From Solirubrum sp044628455 (GTDB taxonomy: Bacteria > Bacteroidota > Bacteroidia > Cytophagales > Hymenobacteraceae), in the NCBI RefSeq assembly GCF_044628455.1, contig NZ_JBIYZW010000003.1, forward strand, positions 682,001 through 746,000: a stretch of DNA of 64,000 bases. Direction: 5' to 3'. Each line of letters begins with the position of its first letter. The stretch's first letter is position 1. The notes under the pieces were generated by a model. The model searched no databases and was not told the origin of the DNA. It worked only from the letters and a program-made list of their open reading frames with translations. The position numbers were made by a program, and so were the translations under genes. Of the stretch, positions 42,466-49,731 are shown piece by piece.

Positions 42466-44841
42466 CTACGGCACGCCCAGCGGGGCGTCGGCGTCGAGGG
42501 GCGGAATGGCAATGATGGGGCCGCGCTCGGTGCTGACGGAGTAGATGGAGGGCGCCTGGTAGAGCTGGCCGGGCAGGCGGCGCAGGCCCTCGGGCATCAC
42601 CTGGTAGCGGAAAATGGTGTCGTACTCGGCAAAGTCGCGGCGCACATCCACTTCCAGGTCGCGCATGATGCCGTTGTGCACGTCGTACACCCAGCCGTGC
42701 AGGTGCAGGGGCTGCTGGCGCTGGTAGGCCTGCTGCACGGTGTCGGTGCGGTGCAGGTTGAACACCTGCTCGATGACGTTGAGCTCGACCAGGCGGCGGT
42801 AGCGCTGCTCCTCGGTTTCCAGCTCGTCGAGCTCGGTTTGGTGGCGCTGCAGCAGGCGGCGCACGGTTTCCAGCCAATCGGCCACGGCGCCCGCGTCGGT
42901 GTTTTGCATGGCGGCCTTCACGCCCCGGCAGCCGTAGTGCCCGCACACGATGATGTGCTGAATCTGGAGCACGTCGACGGTGTACTGCAGCACGGCCATC
43001 AAATTCAGGTCGGTGCTCACCACCAGATTGGCCACGTTGCGGTGCACAAACACCTCGCCCGGGGCCGTGCCCGTCATTTCGCTGATGGACACGTGCTGAT
43101 CGGAGCAGCCGATGAACAGGAAGCGCGGCGTCTGGCGGGCGGCGTCCTGGAAGTAGCGCGGGTTGCGGCGCAGCTTTTCGGCCACCCAGTTGCGGTTGTT
43201 CTCAAACAGCTTGTAGTAGGCCTCGAAGTCGGCTTCCTTGCCGCTCACCTGGGGCTGACTGGCCAGGTGCTGGGCGTAGTCGTCGCCCTTGCGCAGAAAC
43301 ACCAGCCGGATGTTGCGCTGGCGGGCCGTTTCGCGGAAGTTTTCGATGGCGCTGAGCACGTCGCGGTCGATGTAGGCCGAGCTGGTCGCGTCGATTTCCA
43401 CGGTAGTGTCGGCGGGCAAATCCTTGAGCACGGTCAGGATGCTGGCCTTGTTTAGAAACGAGACGTGCTCCCCCAGGCTGATGCGCAGGTGCTCCTGGCC
43501 CTGCACGGTGTACTGCTGGAAGAAGTGGGCGTTGCGGTAGGTTTCGCGCAGCACGAAGAACAAGCCCGTGCCGGCCCCCACGGCAATGCCCAGCAGCAGG
43601 TCGGTGAGCAGAATGGCCACGATGGTGACCAGGAAGGGCACGAACTCGGTGAGGCCGGCCTGGTAGTGCTGGCGGAAGATGCTCACGCGGGCCAGCTTGT
43701 AGCCCGTCACCAGCAGCACCGCCGCCAGGGCGGCCCAGGGCATCAGGTTGAGCAGGCGCGGAAACAGCACCACGCTCAGCAGCAGGAAGCCGCCGTGCAG
43801 CAGCGCCGCCAGCCGGGTGCGCCCGCCGGCGTTGATGCTCACCGAGCTGCGCACGATAACCGAGGTGAGGGGCAGGCCGCCGAGCAAGCCGCTGACGAGG
43901 TTGCCCGCGCCCTGGGCCTTCAGCTCGCGGTTGGTGGGCGTCTTGCGCTTGAGCGGGTCCAGCTCGTCGGTGGCCTCTACGGCTAGCAGGGCTTCCAGGC
44001 TGGCCACCAGCGCAATGGCCGCTGCAGACCAGTACACCTGCTGGTTGGTGAGCTGCGAAAAGTCGGGGAGGGTAAACAAACCGGCAAACTCGCCCAGGCT
44101 CTGGGGCACGGGCAGCTGCACCAGGTGCGTGCCGCCGAGGGCGTAGCCGGGAGAAAAGGCCCGCACCGCTTCGTTTACCGCCACGCCCAGCACAATGGCC
44201 ACCAGCGCCCCCGGCACCTTCGACCAGCGGGCGTGGCTTTTCACGAAGTCCTGCTCCCAGAGCACCAGCACCGCCAGACTCAGCGCGGCAATAGCCAGGG
44301 CCGTGGGCTGCAGCTCGCGCACGGCGTGGGTGAGCAGCCCTTGCAGGTCGCCGCCGTTCCAGGGAAACAAAGCCAGCGACTCGGCCGCGTCGGCGTCGTA
44401 GCCCAGCAGGTGGGGCAGCTGCTTCAGAATGAGAATGATGCCGATGGCCGCCAGCATGCCCTTGATGACCGACGAGGGAAAGAAGTTGCTGATGGTGCCG
44501 GCCCGCAGCAAGCCCAGCCCTACCTGCAGCAGCCCCGCCACGCACACGGCCAGCTGCAGCGCCTGAAACGAGCCCAGCGCCTCCAGGGCGCTGACGACCA
44601 CCAGAATCAACCCGGCCTCGGGGCCCGAGATGCTCACGGCCGAGCGGCTGAGCACGCCCACCACCAGCCCGCCCACGATGCCGGCAATGATGCCCGAAAA
44701 CAGCGGCGCGCCCGAGGCCAGGGCAATACCCAGACACAGCGGCACCGCTACCAGAAACGAGACTAGCCCGCCGCGCAAATCGTTTTTGAAGTAAGCCAGC
44801 GTCCACGAAGACGAGGGAGTGGGTTGGGCAGCGGTGTTCAT
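42466..44841 (-). CDS. SulP anion transporter - STAS - beta-carbonic anhydrase fusion
   Basis: This 791-aa protein fuses a SulP transporter (about 20-430; LVSFLVAVPLCLGIALASGA), a STAS domain (about 450-520; VEIDATSSAYIDRDVLSAIE) and a beta-carbonic anhydrase (about 545-765). Such fusions are predicted to import bicarbonate and interconvert it with CO2 at the membrane. Zinc ligands Cys579, His635 and Cys638 are present, with Asp581. The motif that is normally CxDxR reads C-S-D-Q-H, so His583 replaces the Arg that holds the catalytic Asp in place. The ATG at 44841 was chosen because the upstream frame is unlike the family. A -7 box and an 11-bp repeat array lie upstream. Confidence 0.92.
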   Translation of the reverse strand: MNTAAQPTPSSSWTLAYFKNDLRGGLVSFLVAVPLCLGIALASGAPLFSGIIAGIVGGLVVGVLSRSAVSISGPEAGLILVVVSALEALGSFQALQLAVCVAGLLQVGLGLLRAGTISNFFPSSVIKGMLAAIGIILILKQLPHLLGYDADAAESLALFPWNGGDLQGLLTHAVRELQPTALAIAALSLAVLVLWEQDFVKSHARWSKVPGALVAIVLGVAVNEAVRAFSPGYALGGTHLVQLPVPQSLGEFAGLFTLPDFSQLTNQQVYWSAAAIALVASLEALLAVEATDELDPLKRKTPTNRELKAQGAGNLVSGLLGGLPLTSVIVRSSVSINAGGRTRLAALLHGGFLLLSVVLFPRLLNLMPWAALAAVLLVTGYKLARVSIFRQHYQAGLTEFVPFLVTIVAILLTDLLLGIAVGAGTGLFFVLRETYRNAHFFQQYTVQGQEHLRISLGEHVSFLNKASILTVLKDLPADTTVEIDATSSAYIDRDVLSAIENFRETARQRNIRLVFLRKGDDYAQHLASQPQVSGKEADFEAYYKLFENNRNWVAEKLRRNPRYFQDAARQTPRFLFIGCSDQHVSISEMTGTAPGEVFVHRNVANLVVSTDLNLMAVLQYTVDVLQIQHIIVCGHYGCRGVKAAMQNTDAGAVADWLETVRRLLQRHQTELDELETEEQRYRRLVELNVIEQVFNLHRTDTVQQAYQRQQPLHLHGWVYDVHNGIMRDLEVDVRRDFAEYDTIFRYQVMPEGLRRLPGQLYQAPSIYSVSTERGPIIAIPPLDADAPLGVP

Positions 44842-45004
44842 AGGCAGCACATCAAGGGCATGGGGGTAGCGGCCCGGCCCACGGGCCAAGCAGTCACCGA
44901 TAAGCGGAAAAGAAGTTGGCCCGCGGGCAAAGCCGAAAAGCAGCGTTGAGCCGGCGGGCTCGGCCCCCAAGCCCGAACGGGAGGGGGCAGGTGATTCTTC
45001 GCTA

Positions 45005-45012
45005 CAAAGGTA
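45005..45012 (-). promoter_or_regulatory. Candidate -7 box of the SulP-carbonic anhydrase gene
   Basis: TACCTTTG on the minus strand is an exact TAnnTTTG match. It implies a leader of about 160 nt. The 11-bp array begins 22 bp further upstream. Confidence 0.45.
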
Positions 45013-45034
45013 GAATCGAGGCTTTTAGGATAAA

Positions 45035-45100
45035 TTAAAGGCGGATTATAATGCTATTAGAAGTCGATTAAGACCGGATTAGAAAACGATTAGAACCCGG
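45035..45100. repeat. Six-unit 11-bp tandem array, TTAG core (CTAA on the other strand)
   Basis: TTA begins at 45035, 45046, 45057, 45068, 45079 and 45090: an exact 11-bp period. The units are TTAAAGGCGGA, TTATAATGCTA, TTAGAAGTCGA, TTAAGACCGGA, TTAGAAAACGA and TTAGAACCCGG. The minus strand reads CTAATC with 11-bp spacing, directed into the SulP promoter. Confidence 0.9.
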
Positions 45101-45161
45101 CGCGGCCGGGCCTGCCCGCGCCGGCTGCCTATCTTTCCGCTCCCTCGCTTAAGCTTTTGGT

Positions 45162-46745
45162 ATGCGTTACCTCTTCGCGCTGCTGCTCTGGTGCATAGCC
45201 ACCGCGGCCGCGGCCCAGCCCACCCGCGCTTCTCTGCTGATTCGCAACGGCCGGGTGCTCGACGGCACCGGCAACGGCTGGTACTACGCCGACGTGGCCG
45301 TGGCCGCGGGCCGCATCGTGGCCGTGGGCCAGCTGCCCGCCAGCTACCCCGCCGACTCGGTGCTCGACGCGCGGGGACTGGTGGTGGCCCCGGGCTTCAT
45401 CGACGTGCACACCCACATCGAAGACGACGAAGTGCGCCAGCCCACGGCCGACAACTTCCTGCACGACGGCGTGACCACGGTCATCACGGGCAACTGCGGC
45501 TCGTCGCGCCCCGACCTGCGGCGCTACTTCCGGCAGCTCGACAGCCTGCGCTTGTCGGTGAACGTGGCCTCGCTCATCGGGCACGGCACCGTGCGCAAGG
45601 CCGTGCTGGGGCGCGCCCGCCGCGCCCCCACCGAGGCCGAGCTGCAGCGCATGGAAGCCCTGGTCGACAGCGCCATGCAGGCCGGCGCGCTGGGCCTCTC
45701 GTCGGGACTGATCTACGTGCCCGGCACCTACTCGCGCACGCCCGAGCTGGTGCGCCTGGCCGGGGTGGCGGGCTGCTACCGCGGCCTCTATGCCACCCAC
45801 ATGCGCAGCGAGAGTGACAGCATCGACGCGGCCATTGCTGAGGCCCTGCGGGTGGGCCGCGAGGCCGGCGTGCCGGTGCAGATTTCCCACCTCAAGCTGG
45901 GCGGCCAGCCCAACTGGGGCCGCGTGGCACCGGTGCTGGCCCAGATCGAGGCCGCCCGCCGCGCCGGCCAGCCGGTCACCATCGACCAGTATCCCTACAC
46001 GGCCAGCTCCACCAGCATGAGTACCCTGCTGCCCGACGACGTGCAGGCCGACGGCCGCGACTCGCTGCGCGCCCGCCTGGCCCGGCCGGCGGTGCGCGCG
46101 GCCGTGGAAGCGGCCCTGCTGCGCCGCCTGCGGGCCCGGGGCCTGCGCCACTTCAGCTACGCCGTGGTGGCCAGCTTTCCGCCCGATACCAGCCTGCAGG
46201 GTTTGAGCCTGGAGCAGGTAAACCGCCGCCGGGGCCGGCCCCACCGCGCCCGCGCCGAAGCCGCCACCATCCTCGACCTGGTGCTGCAGTACGACGCGGG
46301 CATGGTGTTTCACGGGCTGAGCGAGCTGGACGTGCAGCAGATCATGAGCTACCCGCACAACATGGTGGCCTCCGACGCCAGCATCCGGGTGTGGCGCGAG
46401 GGCGTGCCGCACCCGCGCGGCTACGGCTCCAATGCCCGGGTGCTGGGCCGCTACGTGCGCGAGCTGGGCGTCATCCGCCTCGAGGAAGCCGTGCGCCGCA
46501 TGACCTCCCTGCCCGCCCAGACCTTCGGCCTCGCCGACCGCGGCCTGCTGCGCCCCGGCCTGGCTGCCGACATCGTGGTGTTCGACCCCGCCACGGTGCA
46601 GGACCGCTCCACCTTCGAGCGGCCGCACCAGTACTCGGTGGGAATGCACTACGTGCTGGTGAATGGCCGCCTCACGGTGCGCGCCGGGCAGCACACCGGC
46701 GTGCGGGCCGGGCAGGTACTCTACGGCGCGGGCCGGCAGCATTAG
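45162..46745 (+). CDS. Exported D-aminoacylase-type amidohydrolase
   Basis: This 527-aa enzyme has a signal peptide (MRYLFALLLWCIATAAAAQ) and the amidohydrolase barrel. PGFIDVHTHIEDDEV holds the first metal His pair, TTVITGNCGSS the conserved Cys ligand of N-acyl-D-amino-acid deacylases, ATHMRSES a metal His, and VASDASIRV the catalytic Asp. Family members hydrolyse N-acyl-D-amino acids or dipeptides. Periplasmic location suggests turnover of wall-derived or environmental D-peptides. It diverges from the SulP fusion and is convergent with the amylase gene. Confidence 0.9.
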   Translation: MRYLFALLLWCIATAAAAQPTRASLLIRNGRVLDGTGNGWYYADVAVAAGRIVAVGQLPASYPADSVLDARGLVVAPGFIDVHTHIEDDEVRQPTADNFLHDGVTTVITGNCGSSRPDLRRYFRQLDSLRLSVNVASLIGHGTVRKAVLGRARRAPTEAELQRMEALVDSAMQAGALGLSSGLIYVPGTYSRTPELVRLAGVAGCYRGLYATHMRSESDSIDAAIAEALRVGREAGVPVQISHLKLGGQPNWGRVAPVLAQIEAARRAGQPVTIDQYPYTASSTSMSTLLPDDVQADGRDSLRARLARPAVRAAVEAALLRRLRARGLRHFSYAVVASFPPDTSLQGLSLEQVNRRRGRPHRARAEAATILDLVLQYDAGMVFHGLSELDVQQIMSYPHNMVASDASIRVWREGVPHPRGYGSNARVLGRYVRELGVIRLEEAVRRMTSLPAQTFGLADRGLLRPGLAADIVVFDPATVQDRSTFERPHQYSVGMHYVLVNGRLTVRAGQHTGVRAGQVLYGAGRQH

Positions 46746-46775
46746 CAGCGGCCCCTGGCGGGTTGGCCGGGCGGG

Positions 46776-48224
46776 CTAGTTGGCGCCGACGGGGCGCAGC
46801 TCGAGCACGCGGTAGCCGTGGGGCTCCACGGGCAGCACAGCGCCTGGCGCAAGGGAGTAAGCCTGGTCGGCAAATACGTCGTGGTACTGGCCGGCCCAGC
46901 CGGCGGGCAGGGCTACTTCCTGCAGCTCGGCGCCCAGGTTCACGGCCACCAGCACCCGCGCCGGGCCCTGACTGCGGCCGAAGGCGTAGGTGCTGGCCGG
47001 GGAGGGCAGCCGCTCAAACCGGGCGCAGGCGTCGCCGTTGCGCAGGGCCGGGCTGCGCTTTTTGAGCTGCAGCAGGCTGGTGTAGAAGCCCTGCAGCGGG
47101 TAGCCGTTCCAGCTGATGGGGTCTTTGTCGAAGAAGGCCAGGCGCTTTTTCAGGCCGGCTTCCTGGCCGCTGTATACCATGGGAATGCCGGGCAGCGTGG
47201 CCGCCAGCACGGCCATCGGCAGGGCGTTGGCCCCCAGCCGCTCGTACTCGGTGCCGGCCCAGGTGTTCACGTCGTGCGAGGAAGTGAAGTTCATCAGCAG
47301 GGTGCCGGCCGGGTACCGGCGGCGCTCGGCGGCCTGGTAAGCGTCGAGGGCGGCGGGGGGCTGCTGGCCGCGGGCCACGCTGTCGAGCAGGTAGTGCAGG
47401 CGCAGGGCGTAGGTGGCATCGAAGGCTTGTTCCAGCAGGCCGGTGCGGGGGTCGAATTCACCGGGCTTGAGGAAGGGCGGGTCGTGCAGCTCGTCCCACT
47501 CGGCCAGCATAAACACGGGCTTGATTTTCTCCAGCTCCCGGCGGGTGTCGTTCCAGAAGGCCGTGGGCACCAGCCCGGCCACGTCGCAGCGGAAGCCGTC
47601 CACGTCGGCCTCGCGCACCCAGTAGGCCATGCTCTCGGTCATGTAGCGGCGCAGCTCGGGGCGCTCGAAGTTCAGATCCACCACGTCCTGCCAGTCGGCC
47701 ACCGGCGGCACCAGCCGGCCGCGGGCGTCGCGGGTAAACCAGTCGGGGTGCTGCTGCACCAGCGGGTTGTCCCAGCTGGTGTGGTTGGCCACCCAGTCCA
47801 GAATCACGCGCATGTCGCGCTTGTGGGCTTCCTGCACCAGGTGGCGCAAATCGTCGAGGGTGCCCATTTCCGGGTTTACGGCGCGGTAGTCCTGCACCGA
47901 GTAGTAGCTGCCGAGGCGGCCCTTGCGCTTTTCGCGGCCGATGGGGTGCACCGGCATCAGCCACAGAATGCCCACGCCCATGCTGTCGAGCCGGGGTAGG
48001 TGGCGCTCGAAGGCGCGGAAGGTGCCCTCGGGGGTGTACTGACGAATGTTGACTTCGTAGAGGCTGGCGCCGGCCACCCAGCCCGGGTGCCGCAGGGTGT
48101 AGGGGGCGGGCCGGGGCGGGCATTCCGGGGCCGCCGCGGCCGATTCAGCCTCCGGCGAGCGGGACTGACAGGCGGCCAGCCCGAGCAGCGCGCCGGCCAG
48201 TAAAAAAGTATTCCACCGATTCAT
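46776..48224 (-). CDS. Alpha-amylase family lipoprotein (GH13)
   Basis: This 482-aa GH13 enzyme has a lipobox signal peptide (FLLAGALLGLAAC). Region I is VILDWVANHTSWDNPLV, the nucleophile Asp is in VDGFRCDVAGLVP, the acid/base Glu in PVFMLAEWDELHD, and the stabilising Asp in FTSSHDVNTW. A short beta-sandwich follows. As an outer-membrane or periplasmic lipoprotein it would degrade alpha-glucans outside the cytosol. The ATG at 48224 starts the signal. It fits with the two GH31 enzymes and the branching enzyme in this region. Confidence 0.92.
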   Translation of the reverse strand: MNRWNTFLLAGALLGLAACQSRSPEAESAAAAPECPPRPAPYTLRHPGWVAGASLYEVNIRQYTPEGTFRAFERHLPRLDSMGVGILWLMPVHPIGREKRKGRLGSYYSVQDYRAVNPEMGTLDDLRHLVQEAHKRDMRVILDWVANHTSWDNPLVQQHPDWFTRDARGRLVPPVADWQDVVDLNFERPELRRYMTESMAYWVREADVDGFRCDVAGLVPTAFWNDTRRELEKIKPVFMLAEWDELHDPPFLKPGEFDPRTGLLEQAFDATYALRLHYLLDSVARGQQPPAALDAYQAAERRRYPAGTLLMNFTSSHDVNTWAGTEYERLGANALPMAVLAATLPGIPMVYSGQEAGLKKRLAFFDKDPISWNGYPLQGFYTSLLQLKKRSPALRNGDACARFERLPSPASTYAFGRSQGPARVLVAVNLGAELQEVALPAGWAGQYHDVFADQAYSLAPGAVLPVEPHGYRVLELRPVGAN

Positions 48225-48290
48225 GCTGAAACTTACGGCTTTTCGGCAGGCAGACCCGTACCCCCAGGGCCGCACCTTCTTTTCCTTGCC

Positions 48291-48818
48291 ATGCTTGCCC
48301 AACTTATCCACACCCCGCGCCTGCGCCTCGTAGCCGCTACGCCCACTTCCCTGCAGACTGAGCTGGATCAACCCAACGGCCTGGGCGAGTACCTGCGCGC
48401 CGCGCTGCCCGCCGACTGGCCCCCCGACTACCACGACCGAGCGGCCGTGGAGCTGCAGCTGCAGCTAATGCTTGACGGGGGCGCCGCCGCGGCCGGCTGG
48501 TTTAGCTGGTACGTGCTCTACGGCAGCGTGGCGCCCGAGCTGGTGGGCTGCGGCGGCTACGGCGGTCCGCCCGACGCGGCGGGCAACGTGGAAGTCAGCT
48601 GCTCGGTAACGGCCGGCTGGCGGCGGCAGGGCTTCGCCACCGAAGTGCTGCGGGCCCTGCTGGCCCGCGTGTCGGCGCACCCGCCGGTGCAGCGCATTGT
48701 GGCCCGTCCGGCACCCGACTGCCCCGCCTCGCTGGGCGTGCTGCGCCGCTGCGGATTTCAGCTGATTGAACCCGATACCCAACCCGACCAGCGCCTGTTT
48801 GCCTATTCCGAGCACTGA
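48291..48818 (+). CDS. GNAT-family acetyltransferase (RimJ/RimL type)
   Basis: This 175-aa protein begins LIHTPRLRLVAATPTSLQTE, the start of the ribosomal-protein-acetyltransferase subgroup. VEVSCSVTAGWRRQGFATEV carries the acetyl-CoA-binding segment, and SLGVLRRCGFQLIEP the conserved C-terminal half. The target is unknown. It is divergent from the amylase gene. Confidence 0.88.
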   Translation: MLAQLIHTPRLRLVAATPTSLQTELDQPNGLGEYLRAALPADWPPDYHDRAAVELQLQLMLDGGAAAAGWFSWYVLYGSVAPELVGCGGYGGPPDAAGNVEVSCSVTAGWRRQGFATEVLRALLARVSAHPPVQRIVARPAPDCPASLGVLRRCGFQLIEPDTQPDQRLFAYSEH

Positions 48819-48830
48819 TTGCGGGGCGCC

Positions 48831-49286
48831 TCAGGGCGCGTCGCGCAGGTGTTTTTTACTAAGCTCGTAGCCCACGATGGCTGGCACGTAGAACGTCACG
48901 TCGGCCAGCAGCTTGGCCAGCAGCAGCCCCCCGCTCAGGCTGCCCAGCCACAGCGGCAGGTAGTACATGAGCGCGGGGCGGATGAGCAGGCTGTCGGCCA
49001 GCTCGGCCACGCCGAACTCCACGGCCAGGGCGCGCACGTTGCGCCCCAGCGCCGCCGCGGTGTAGCGCTGCCCCAGGGCGCGGCGCCGGCGGCGGGTCTG
49101 CACCACGTCGGTGAGCAGAATGCAGCCAAAGTAGGCCACGTTGCCGCCCCAGGTGCCGGCCAGCGCCGTGCTCACGCGGTTGCCGGTGGCCCAGTAGGCC
49201 AGCCCCGCGCAGCCCAGCGTGGCCAGCACCGACAGAATTTCGGCCGGCAAATAGCGCCGCAGCCATTCAAGGGCCTTTTGCTTCAT
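48831..49286 (-). CDS. Hypothetical membrane protein (151 aa)
   Basis: The protein has about four hydrophobic segments (ILSVLATLGCAGLAYWA, GNVAYFGCILLTDVV, ALMYYLPLWLGSLSGGLLLA, VTFYVPAIVGYEL) with a cluster of five arginines (QTRRRRRALGQRY) between the second and third. I do not recognise the family. A 445-bp gap with a 21-bp array lies upstream. The start ATG at 49286 leads straight into a Lys/Arg-rich amphipathic segment. Confidence 0.7.
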   Translation of the reverse strand: MKQKALEWLRRYLPAEILSVLATLGCAGLAYWATGNRVSTALAGTWGGNVAYFGCILLTDVVQTRRRRRALGQRYTAAALGRNVRALAVEFGVAELADSLLIRPALMYYLPLWLGSLSGGLLLAKLLADVTFYVPAIVGYELSKKHLRDAP

Positions 49287-49731
49287 GGCATCTGCTGAAA
49301 GTACTCAGCGTATGGGGCCTGAACGCAGCCCACGCCCCCCGTGTTCAGCCCGGTTCGCGGCCTAGAGCCGCGCCGTTGCGGCTTTTTGCCGCTCGGTCGC
49401 GGTTCGGAACCGCAACCTCGCGCCTTTTTACCGCGACCGACCGGTTCCGAACCGCGGTGTCGCGGCTTTTTACCGCAATAGCGCGGTTCCGAACCGCGAC
49501 CTCGCGGCTCAGAACCGCGACTGACCGGTTCGGAACCGCAACCGAGCGGCTTTTTACCGCGACTTCGCGGTTCCGAGCCACGAGGTCGCGGACTTTCGTT
49601 GTGGCAACGCGGACTTTTGTTGCGGCGTCGCGGATTTCCGTCCCACCGCGGCAGACTTTGGTTGCGCCGAGGGGACTTTTCGTTGCGTGGCGGCTTTTCG
49701 TCAGGCCAACGCGGGCCTGGGTCGCGGGCAG
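49287..49731. other. 445-bp gene-free gap dominated by a 21-bp array
   Basis: Almost the whole gap is the array 49378-49713. The open frame 49345-49581 on the minus strand gives heptapeptide repeats such as NRSVAVK because of the 21-bp period, and I reject it as a gene. No exact -7 box was found for the downstream minus-strand gene. Confidence 0.7.
49378..49713. repeat. Fifteen- to sixteen-unit 21-bp tandem array with hairpin-forming units
   Basis: Units start every 21 bp from 49378 to 49693. Types such as GCGGTTCCGAACCGC and GCGGCTTTTTACCGC tend to alternate, and both are near-perfect palindromes. From 49588 on, units drift to GCGGACTTTCGTTG and similar forms. The final unit is degenerate. 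The array can form many small stems on either strand. Confidence 0.93.

Larger units (their letters stand above)
44842..45161. other. 320-bp divergent gap with promoter and 11-bp array
   Basis: Between the SulP fusion and the D-aminoacylase gene lie an exact -7 box for the fusion (45005-45012, minus), the array 45035-45100, and a one-mismatch -7 box for the aminoacylase (TATCTTTC, 45130-45137, plus). The 163 bp between the -7 box and the SulP start contain small GC-rich inverted repeats but no gene. Confidence 0.6.

Noticed and set aside
49345..49581. 78-aa minus-strand frame rich in NRSVAVK-type heptads
   Set aside because: Same cause: it lies wholly within the 21-bp array and ends where the array changes type.
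49378..49713. CRISPR array
   Set aside because: Units are contiguous 21-mers with no unique spacers, and no cas gene is present. The same holds for the arrays at 16941 and 36726.
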